A stretch of 5,691 bases of DNA from JBKHJZ01 sp046537875. GTDB taxonomy: Bacteria; Actinomycetota; Acidimicrobiia; Acidimicrobiales; VFJN01. Each line of letters begins with the position of its first letter. The first letter of the stretch is position 1. The notes under the pieces were generated by a model. It was not told the DNA's origin, did no database searches, and was given only the letters and a program-made list of their open reading frames with translations. Both the position numbers and the translations under genes were made by a program. This document shows, in pieces, positions 1 to 5,691 of this stretch. The stretch spans positions 1 to 5,691 of the forward strand of contig JBKHJZ010000204.1 of NCBI GenBank assembly GCA_046537875.1, given 5' to 3'.

Positions 1-185
1 TCACGCACGCCCTCACCCCGGCCGGGCGGGCGGCGCTGGAGAAGGGCGACGCCGCAGTGCAGGAGCGCTTGGCCGAGCTGGCCGGGAACCTCCCGCCCCG
101 CAAGGCGCGTGTCGCCCTCAGCGGGCTCGCCTTCTGGGTCGAGGCCCTCGACATCGCACGCGCCCGCCGGGCCGAGGCGCGCTGA
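1..185 (+). CDS. MarR-family transcriptional regulator, C-terminal fragment
   Basis: The third forward frame is open from the window edge to a TGA at 183-185, giving 60 residues that begin THALTPAGRAALEKGD. The LTPAGRAAL segment matches the stretch right after the wing of MarR-type winged-helix regulators. The following amphipathic helices (about VQERLAELAGNLPP, then FWVEALDIARARRAEAR) match the C-terminal dimerisation helices of that family. MarR proteins bind palindromic operators as dimers, usually as repressors released by a small ligand. The DNA-recognition helix lies outside the window, so the ligand and target cannot be inferred. The gene ends 61 bp from the end of the convergent gene at 247-1239, so the two do not share a promoter here. 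The 186-246 gap shows no convincing terminator hairpin. A PadR or other winged-helix family is the main alternative. Confidence 0.7.
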   Translation, partial: THALTPAGRAALEKGDAAVQERLAELAGNLPPRKARVALSGLAFWVEALDIARARRAEAR

Positions 186-246
186 GGGCGCCGGCTCGGG
201 ACGTCTGCGGCGCACCGGGTGAGGCAGTGGCCGCCGGACGACCCAG

Positions 247-1239
247 CTAACCCTCCTGCAGGGCCCCGGGGGGAGGATCCGGCAGGTCCCAGAACAGAAC
301 GAGCGCCGGGTCGAGCTCGTAGAGGAGGTCGGAACCGGAGGCGATCTCACCCGTGAAGGGCGCCCGGAGCACCAGGGTCGAGCCGTCCCGCGCCAGAAGC
401 TCCGCGGGGTCGCCGTCCACCTCGTCGCCGACGGCGCTGTCGTCGGCCAGCACCTCCCGCAGCTCGCCCTCGCCGCTCACCGCCTCGTCCTCGGTGGGGA
501 AGGCCCACGCCAGCAGGAGCTCCGGGCCCTCGCCGTGGGCCACGCCGGTCACGAGCCACACGCCGTCGCTGGGCGGCTCCGACCCATCGGGCCAGGCCGT
601 GAAGGTCACGGCCTCGTTGCGGTACACGACCTCCAGCAGCTCCGTGACCTGGGGTGGGAGCTCATCTCCGCCCTCGTCCGGCGCCTGATCGTCCCGCACG
701 TTCGTGTAGGTCAACACGTCCCCGTCGAGCGCCACGTCGAACCCGAGCTCGTCGGCCGCGGCCATCCGCTCGTCGTCGAACGACCCACGGGCCACCATGC
801 GGCTCGACCCCTGGATCCAGCAGTCGACGTCGGTCCAGTCGTAGCCGAGGTGCTCCGACGGGTCGTCGAACGTGACCGCCTGCGCGCCGACGCTGAGCGG
901 GTCGACGGCGGCGCCGGTCTCGGCGCTGAAATCCAGGACGTCATCCCACCGCCGCCCCGGCGGATCGTCCACCAGGGACCGGGCACGCGCGAGATCGCTG
1001 CCCACCACGGGGCCGTCGTCCACCCGCACCGGTGGCCCGAGGCTCGGCAGGCACCCGGCCGCGGACTCGTCGCCGCCGATGACGGCGATGGCCGCAGCCC
1101 CCGCGGCCACGGCGACCACGGCAACGGTGCCGGCGATCACGACCGGACGACGTGTGCGGCGGCGTGATCCGGAACCCGGCGGCGGTCCGTCACCGACGTC
1201 GGGCTCGGCCGGCGGCCCGGGCGGTGACGGCGTGCCCAT
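247..1239 (-). CDS. single-pass membrane-anchored protein of unknown function, downstream paralogue
   Basis: This 330-aa protein is not one I recognise. Residues 1-25 are Pro/Gly-rich and probably disordered. An RRRTRR cluster at 26-31 precedes a hydrophobic segment at about 32-54, which predicts an N-in/C-out signal anchor with residues 57-330 outside the membrane. No lipobox is apparent, so it is not an obvious lipoprotein. The outer domain is strongly acidic and has exactly two cysteines, C63 (GCLPSLG) and C140 (TDVDCW), suggesting one disulfide (inference). Other blocks shared with the neighbouring paralogue are DPLS, VARGSFD, VALDGDV, LLEVVYRN, AHGEGPELLLAWAFP and GDPAELLARDGSTLVLRAP. 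The protein contains no lysine at all. The gene follows its paralogue by 84 bp on the same strand and may be cotranscribed. ATG at 1239 is chosen because it aligns with the paralogue start; no good Shine-Dalgarno precedes it. A periplasmic sensor, envelope protein or partner-binding role are all possible. Confidence 0.8.
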   Translation of the reverse strand: MGTPSPPGPPAEPDVGDGPPPGSGSRRRTRRPVVIAGTVAVVAVAAGAAAIAVIGGDESAAGCLPSLGPPVRVDDGPVVGSDLARARSLVDDPPGRRWDDVLDFSAETGAAVDPLSVGAQAVTFDDPSEHLGYDWTDVDCWIQGSSRMVARGSFDDERMAAADELGFDVALDGDVLTYTNVRDDQAPDEGGDELPPQVTELLEVVYRNEAVTFTAWPDGSEPPSDGVWLVTGVAHGEGPELLLAWAFPTEDEAVSGEGELREVLADDSAVGDEVDGDPAELLARDGSTLVLRAPFTGEIASGSDLLYELDPALVLFWDLPDPPPGALQEG

Positions 1240-1293
1240 CCCGGGATCATGCCACCGGGACCGGCTCCGGTGCTCCGGAACCGCTCTCGAGCG

Positions 1294-1311
1294 GCCGGGC
1301 GATCGCCCGGC
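1294..1311 (-). terminator. GC-rich hairpin after the upstream paralogue (possible terminator or attenuator)
   Basis: A perfect 18-nt palindrome can fold as a 7-bp stem (GCCGGGC/GCCCGGC) with a GATC loop. It starts 12 bp past the stop codon of the gene at 1324-2307. A smaller inverted repeat, CCGCT-CTCG-AGCGG, lies beside it at 1281-1294. No T-tract follows on the minus strand. It could terminate or weaken transcription before the second paralogue, or it may be a chance palindrome in GC-rich DNA. Confidence 0.35.
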
Positions 1312-1323
1312 GGGCAGCGGCGC

Positions 1324-2307
1324 TCAGTCGCGGAACAGCTCGACGATCGGGTCCGGACCGTCGGTTGGCCGGGGCGCCGCCGGACCGTCGGCGCGCAGCG
1401 GGGCCCGGAGCATCAGCGTCGACCCGTCGCGCTGGAGCAGCTCGGCCGGATCACCCTCGATGAAGTCACCGACCGCACTCTCCCCGCCGAGCACGCGGCG
1501 CGCCTCGGGCTCGCCCGCCACGGCGCCGTCCTCGCTGGGGAAGGCCCACACCAGGAGCATCTCGGGCCCTTCGCCCTGCGCCGTGCCCGAGGCGAACCAC
1601 ACGGCGTCGCGCCCCTTCTCACGTGCGTCCGCCCACGCGCCGAAGCCCACGACGTCGTTGCGGTACAGCACCTCGAGCAGCTCGTCGACCGGGGGTACCT
1701 CGGGGCGGTCCCGGGTCGGCCCGTCGCGAGGGGGTTCCGTGTACGTCATCACATCGCCGTCGAGCGCGACCTGCCCGGCGAGCGCCGGCGACTCGGCCAG
1801 GCGCGCCTCGTCGAACGAACCTCGGGCCACGAAGTGGCTGAACTCCCCGACCCAGCACTCGACATCGGTCCAGCCGTAGAACAGGTCACCCGGTGGGTCC
1901 TCGTGGAAGTCGTGCCTGACCCTGTCGCTGAGCGGGTCGATCATGAACCCCGTCTCGCGCTCGAAGTCCTGTGCATCCTCCAGCTCCGGTCCCGGGGATT
2001 CGTCGACCAGCGCCCGAGCACGCCCCAGATCGGCGCCCCGTATGCCGGACTCGACCTGCTCCGGCACCCCCAGGCTGGGGAGGCAGTCGCCCACGGCCTC
2101 GCCGCCGGCAACGGCCCTGATGGCCACGGCACCGACCGCCACGACGACCACCGCGACGGCCCCGCCGATCACCAACGATCGCTCGGGGCGGCGTCGTGAC
2201 CCGGCGCCCGGCGGCGACCCGTCCCCGGCGCCCGGTGGCGGCCCGTCGCCGGCATCGGGCTCGGTCGACGGCCCGGGCGGAGGGTCGGGCGGGGGCGCTT
2301 CGGCCAT
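1324..2307 (-). CDS. single-pass membrane-anchored protein of unknown function, upstream paralogue
   Basis: This 327-aa protein has the same architecture as the product of 247-1239, and about half of core positions agree by eye (not computed). Residues 1-36 are Pro/Gly/Asp-rich and include two copies of an 8-residue unit, GDGPPPGA then GDGSPPGA. RRRPER at 38-43 precedes a hydrophobic segment at about 44-63, predicting a signal anchor with the bulk outside the cytoplasm. The only two cysteines, C75 (DCLPSLG) and C151 (TDVECW), align with those of the paralogue. Shared blocks include ADLGRARALVD, DPLS, VARGSFD, VALDGDVMTYT, LLEVLYRND, AQGEGPEMLLVWAFP and GDPAELLQRDGSTLMLRAP. It carries a single lysine. 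It is the first gene of the pair in transcription order. ATG at 2307 has no clear Shine-Dalgarno, but its context is shared with the paralogue. I cannot assign a function; the pair most likely arose by local duplication. Confidence 0.8.
   Translation of the reverse strand: MAEAPPPDPPPGPSTEPDAGDGPPPGAGDGSPPGAGSRRRPERSLVIGGAVAVVVVAVGAVAIRAVAGGEAVGDCLPSLGVPEQVESGIRGADLGRARALVDESPGPELEDAQDFERETGFMIDPLSDRVRHDFHEDPPGDLFYGWTDVECWVGEFSHFVARGSFDEARLAESPALAGQVALDGDVMTYTEPPRDGPTRDRPEVPPVDELLEVLYRNDVVGFGAWADAREKGRDAVWFASGTAQGEGPEMLLVWAFPSEDGAVAGEPEARRVLGGESAVGDFIEGDPAELLQRDGSTLMLRAPLRADGPAAPRPTDGPDPIVELFRD
2203..2250 (-). repeat. 24-bp tandem duplication coding an 8-residue Pro/Gly unit
   Basis: Two adjacent 24-bp copies (2203-2226 and 2227-2250) differ at 3 of 24 positions and encode GDGSPPGA and GDGPPPGA (residues 28-35 and 20-27) of the upstream paralogue. 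The downstream paralogue has one equivalent unit (GDGPPPGS). The repeat is in frame and only lengthens the cytoplasmic linker before the membrane segment, so it is probably a replication-slippage expansion. Confidence 0.8.
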
Positions 2308-2368
2308 CCCGTGATCATGGCACCCGGGTGACCGGGCCGAACGGGCGGGCGAGCGGTCGCGCCGGGTC

Positions 2369-2386
2369 GCGCGCGAAGTCGCGCGC
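2369..2386. repeat. small GC-rich inverted repeat upstream of the paralogue pair
   Basis: A 7-bp alternating GCGCGCG/CGCGCGC stem encloses a 4-nt loop (AAGT), lying between the groEL terminator and the gene starting at 2307. It could be a second transcription stop or part of the upstream region of that gene. Simple alternating GC in this genome makes chance likely. I see no convincing -35/-10 pair for the paralogue genes in 2308-2411. Confidence 0.3.
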
Positions 2387-2411
2387 TGGGTGGTGCGCCG
2401 CGTGGCGCCCG

Positions 2412-2458
2412 CACGCGGATCGGCCCGCCACTCCGGGTGTGGCGGGCCGATCTGCGTG
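2412..2458 (-). terminator. probable groESL transcription terminator hairpin
   Basis: The arms 2412-2430 and 2440-2458 form a 19-bp stem with one mismatch (2417/2453) and a 9-nt loop. The inner 13 bp, GATCGGCCCGCCA against its complement, are perfect. The hairpin begins 28 bp past the groEL stop codon, where a terminator for the operon is expected. No T-tract follows on the minus strand. That is common for strong hairpins in high-GC Actinomycetota, where termination without a U-tract has been proposed. It also separates groESL from the paralogue pair downstream. Confidence 0.7.
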
Positions 2459-2486
2459 ACTGCGTCGCTGAGCGGGCAGGGCTTTG

Positions 2487-4130
<1,644 letters not shown>

Positions 4131-4135
4131 TCAGC

Positions 4136-4429
4136 TCACTTCTTCAGGATGGCCAGCACGTCACGTGCCGAGAGGATCAGGACATCGTCACCGTCGACGG
4201 TGATCTCGGTGCCGCCGTACTTGCTGTAGACGACCGTGTCGCCGACGTTGACGTCGAGGGGGATGAGCTCACCGGTCTGCTCGGAGCGCTTGCCCGGGCC
4301 GACGGCCAGGACCTCACCCTGCTGCGGCTTCTCCTTCGCGGTGTCGGGGATGACGAGGCCGCTCGCGGTGGTCTCCTCGCTCTCGCCGGGCTTGACGACG
4401 ATGCGATCGTCGAGGGGCTGCAGGTTCAT
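4136..4429 (-). CDS. groES: co-chaperonin GroES (Hsp10)
   Basis: This 97-aa protein is the heptameric lid that caps GroEL. It starts MNLQPLDDRIVVKPG, the expected N-terminal beta strand. The mobile loop lies at about residues 16-34 and ends in SGLVIPDTAKEKP, whose hydrophobic LVI tripeptide docks on the GroEL apical domain. GEVLAVGPG, VNVGDTVVYSKYGGTEI and the C-terminal strand DVLILSARDVLAILK are family hallmarks. ATG at 4429 is chosen over an in-frame ATG at 4489 for three reasons: it gives the normal GroES length, it is preceded by a GGAGG Shine-Dalgarno, and the longer start would put the coding region into the CIRCE element. It is the first gene of the groES-groEL operon and sits downstream of tsaD on the same strand. 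Confidence 0.98.
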   Translation of the reverse strand: MNLQPLDDRIVVKPGESEETTASGLVIPDTAKEKPQQGEVLAVGPGKRSEQTGELIPLDVNVGDTVVYSKYGGTEITVDGDDVLILSARDVLAILKK

Positions 4430-4439
4430 GTGCGTGTCG

Positions 4440-4444
4440 CCTCC
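4440..4444 (-). promoter_or_regulatory. groES Shine-Dalgarno site
   Basis: GGAGG on the minus strand, 10 nt ahead of the ATG at 4429. It is the only strong ribosome-binding site seen in the window and decides the groES start against the upstream in-frame ATG at 4489. Confidence 0.8.
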
Positions 4445-4470
4445 GTTGGCGCTGGCTCGGCCGTGCCGAC

Positions 4471-4482
4471 CCCCGGCCGGGG
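4471..4482. repeat. 12-bp perfect palindrome in the groES leader
   Basis: CCCCGGCCGGGG directly abuts the outer edge of the promoter-proximal CIRCE element and would lie in the 5' untranslated RNA. As DNA it is a perfect palindrome; as RNA it can only form a short stem with a tight loop. Function unknown; chance is plausible at this base composition. Confidence 0.4.
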
Positions 4483-4510
4483 TTAGCACTCTCCCTATGT
4501 CGACTGCTAA
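4483..4510. promoter_or_regulatory. CIRCE heat-shock operator A (HrcA binding site)
   Basis: The left arm TTAGCACTC (4483-4491) is a perfect match to the CIRCE half-site. The right arm GACTGCTAA (4502-4510) differs from the consensus GAGTGCTAA at one base. The spacer is 10 nt instead of the canonical 9. HrcA is the established CIRCE-binding repressor of groESL and dnaK operons; it dissociates when GroEL is occupied by unfolded protein, giving heat induction. The element sits 53 bp ahead of the groES start, the usual location. The hrcA gene is not in this window. Confidence 0.88.
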
Positions 4511-4539
4511 CGGTAGGCGATTGCCCTTAGCAGTCGCAA
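4510..4539 (-). promoter_or_regulatory. candidate groESL promoter
   Basis: On the minus strand TTGCGA (4534-4539) and TACCGT (4510-4515) are separated by 18 bp. They resemble a -35 TTGACA and the TAnnnT form of -10 common for the main sigma factor in Actinomycetota. The -35 falls inside CIRCE-like element B and the -10 touches element A, so a bound repressor would block polymerase or early transcription. Other hexamers, such as CATAGG at about 4494-4499, cannot be excluded. Confidence 0.45.
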
Positions 4540-4553
4540 CCCCCGACTGCCAG
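4527..4553. promoter_or_regulatory. second, diverged CIRCE-like operator B
   Basis: TTAGCAGTC (4527-4535), then exactly 9 nt, then GACTGCCAG (4545-4553). The arms pair at 7 of 9 positions. Against the CIRCE consensus the left arm matches 8 of 9 and the right arm 6 of 9. It has the canonical N9 spacing and overlaps the candidate -35. Multiple CIRCE copies are known upstream of some groESL operons, so a second HrcA site is reasonable, but its weaker right arm makes this less certain than element A. Confidence 0.6.
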
Positions 4554-4570
4554 CGCCGGCCTGCGCCCCG

Positions 4571-5578
4571 TCACCCGGCGAGGACGGGAAGGCCAAGGTT
4601 GGGGGTGGCGCCGGTGTCGAGAGGCGACGGGCCGTCGGAGCGCAGGCGCCACCACGCGGCGGCGGCGATCATCGCCGCGTTGTCGGTGCACATGTGCCGG
4701 CTCGGCACGAACGGGCGGATGCCCTCGGCCTCGCACGCCTCCACCCACCGGGCCCGCAGCACGCTGTTGGCCGCCACGCCGCCGCCGAGGACCAGCCCCC
4801 GGGCCCCCACCTCACGTGCCGCCCGGCGGGCCTTGGTGACCAGCACGTCGACCACCGCCTCCTGGAAGCTGGCGGCCACGTCGGCGGTGTCGACATCGGG
4901 GTGCCGGCGCACGTGGTTGACGACCGCGGTCTTCAGCCCGCTGAAGCTGAAGTCGTGGCCGCGCTCGGCGATCGCCCGCGGGAAGGCGATGGCGTGGGGA
5001 TCGCCCTCCCTGGCGATCTTGTCGATCACCGGGCCGCCCGGGTAGCCGAGCCCCAGGAACCGGGCGACCTTGTCGAACGCCTCGCCCGCCGCGTCGTCGA
5101 TCGTCGACCCGAGCAGCCGGTAGCGGCCGTGGTCCTCCATGTGGACGAGCAGGGTGTGGCCGCCGGACACCAGCAGCACCACCAGCGGCAGCTCGAGGTC
5201 GGGCTCCTCGAGGAACCCCGCGTAGAGGTGGCCCTCCAGGTGGTTGACCGCCACGAACGGCACGTCCCACACCAGCGCCAGGGCCTTCGCGGCGCTGACG
5301 CCCACCAGCAGCGATCCCACCAGGCCGGGGCCGCTCGTCGCCGCCACCGCCTCGATCTCGTGGTCGGCCACACCCGCCTCCACGAGCGCCTCGGCCACCA
5401 CCGGCGTCAGCAGCTCGACGTGCGCCCGGCTGGCGATCTCCGGCACCACGCCGCCGTAGCGGGCGTGCCGGTCGACCTGGCTCGCGACAACCGACGAGCG
5501 CACCTCGGTGGCGCGCCGCACCACGGCCGCGGCCGTCTCGTCGCACGACGTCTCGATGCCCAGGATCAGGTCGGCCAT
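4571..5578 (-). CDS. tsaD: tRNA N6-threonylcarbamoyladenosine (t6A37) transferase subunit TsaD
   Basis: This 335-aa protein has the family's usual length. TsaD, working with TsaB and TsaE in bacteria, transfers the threonylcarbamoyl group from TC-AMP to A37 of ANN-decoding tRNAs in the cytoplasm. Visible motifs are ILGIETSCDET at 5-15, GGVVPE at 42-47 followed by SRAH at 50-53, and TSGPGLVGSLLVG at 81-93. These are followed by NHLEGH at 112-117 with metal-ligand histidines H113 and H117, LLVSGGHT at 135-142, DDAAGEAFDKVARFLGLGYPGGP at 161-183, FSFSGLKTAV at 210-219, GGGVAANSVLR at 265-275 and CTDNAAMIA at 297-305 with the third ligand D299. All key residues are intact. ATG at 5578 is preferred over an in-frame ATG at 5653 because the extra 25 residues are low-complexity and absent from the family; a modest GGTGG lies just upstream. 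groES follows on the same strand but has its own promoter, so cotranscription is at most partial. The tsaB, tsaE and rimI partners often found upstream are not visible. Confidence 0.97.
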   Translation of the reverse strand: MADLILGIETSCDETAAAVVRRATEVRSSVVASQVDRHARYGGVVPEIASRAHVELLTPVVAEALVEAGVADHEIEAVAATSGPGLVGSLLVGVSAAKALALVWDVPFVAVNHLEGHLYAGFLEEPDLELPLVVLLVSGGHTLLVHMEDHGRYRLLGSTIDDAAGEAFDKVARFLGLGYPGGPVIDKIAREGDPHAIAFPRAIAERGHDFSFSGLKTAVVNHVRRHPDVDTADVAASFQEAVVDVLVTKARRAAREVGARGLVLGGGVAANSVLRARWVEACEAEGIRPFVPSRHMCTDNAAMIAAAAWWRLRSDGPSPLDTGATPNLGLPVLAG

Positions 5579-5691
5579 CGCCACCAGGTTCGCCCACGGG
5601 CCCGCAGGCGTGCGAGTCGGCGCCCCGGTCGACGGTCCACTTTCGGCCGGCACCGAACCATCGGACCGGCGCGATCGTCCACATGAGCGAT
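5579..5691. other. 113-bp region upstream of tsaD, unassigned
   Basis: No minus-strand frame here closes convincingly as the end of an upstream gene. The tsaD frame stays open to the window edge with low-complexity Ser/Pro/Thr/Gly sequence. A second frame runs into tsaD and stops at 5566-5568, encoding an Arg-rich string that looks like an out-of-frame shadow. I see no clear promoter hexamers. It may be intergenic DNA carrying the tsaD promoter or leader. Confidence 0.4.

Noticed and set aside
186..246. Terminator between the convergent MarR-like gene and the downstream paralogue
   Set aside because: Only short interrupted complementarity is visible; no stem long enough to call.
872..2199. 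Overlapping long plus-strand open frames (872-1879 and 1249-2199) antisense to the paralogue pair
   Set aside because: The minus-strand frames are supported by paralogue conservation at the protein level, matching membrane segments and aligned cysteines. The plus-strand frames show only Ser/Arg/Pro-rich or His-rich sequence.
2169..2414. 81-codon minus-strand frame running through the out-of-frame ATG ahead of the upstream paralogue
   Set aside because: It is Arg/Pro-rich and continues out of frame inside a conserved coding region, so it is not supported as a gene.
4430..4489. Upstream in-frame ATG at 4489 as the groES start (20 extra residues)
   Set aside because: It would place the start inside CIRCE element A, lacks a ribosome-binding site and exceeds normal GroES length. 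The ATG at 4429 has GGAGG 10 nt upstream.
5579..5653. Upstream in-frame ATG at 5653 as the tsaD start (25 extra residues)
   Set aside because: The extension is Ser/Pro/Thr-rich and not part of the family. MADLILGIETSCDET at 5578 is the standard N-terminus.
4694..5686. 330-codon plus-strand open frame antisense to tsaD
   Set aside because: It lies opposite an intact tsaD with all catalytic motifs. The product is His/Arg/Gln/Val-rich low-complexity sequence typical of antisense shadows.
5566..5691. Possible end of an upstream gene (such as rimI) overlapping the tsaD start by 13 nt
   Set aside because: The 41-residue frame is Arg-rich with no acetyltransferase C-terminal pattern, and its third-position G+C is not raised. 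It looks like a shadow, though the window is too short to settle it.

Overview
This is a GC-rich bacterial window (roughly 70% G+C by eye). The GroEL, GroES and TsaD sequences read as Actinomycetota, and the strong GC3 bias and CIRCE-type heat-shock control fit that. Acidimicrobiia is my guess at class, from recall rather than any search.

Layout, left to right. (1) Positions 1-185 (+) hold the last 60 codons of a probable MarR-family regulator, cut by the window edge. (2) Two convergent-facing genes on the minus strand, 1324-2307 followed by 247-1239, encode tandem paralogues of 327 and 330 aa. I do not recognise the family. Each has a Pro/Gly-rich cytoplasmic N-terminus, an Arg cluster, one transmembrane anchor and a ~260-residue acidic outer domain with exactly two conserved cysteines. 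(3) Positions 2308-2486 are intergenic and contain a strong hairpin that probably ends groEL transcription. (4) groEL (2487-4130) and groES (4136-4429) form a tight minus-strand operon. (5) The groES control region (4430-4570) has two CIRCE-like inverted repeats flanking a candidate promoter. (6) tsaD (4571-5578, minus) encodes the tRNA t6A transferase subunit. (7) Positions 5579-5691 show no gene end I can assign.

How it works together: the right half is the conserved tsaD-groES-groEL neighbourhood. tsaD is a constitutive translation-fidelity gene, and groESL encodes the folding chamber, with its own heat-inducible, probably HrcA-repressed promoter after tsaD. The left half looks lineage-specific: a membrane-protein gene pair made by local duplication, next to an end-on MarR regulator gene. 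No mobile element, CRISPR array, RNA gene or defence system is visible. The items most worth a second look are the four-half-site CIRCE arrangement and the lysine-depleted, two-cysteine paralogue pair.
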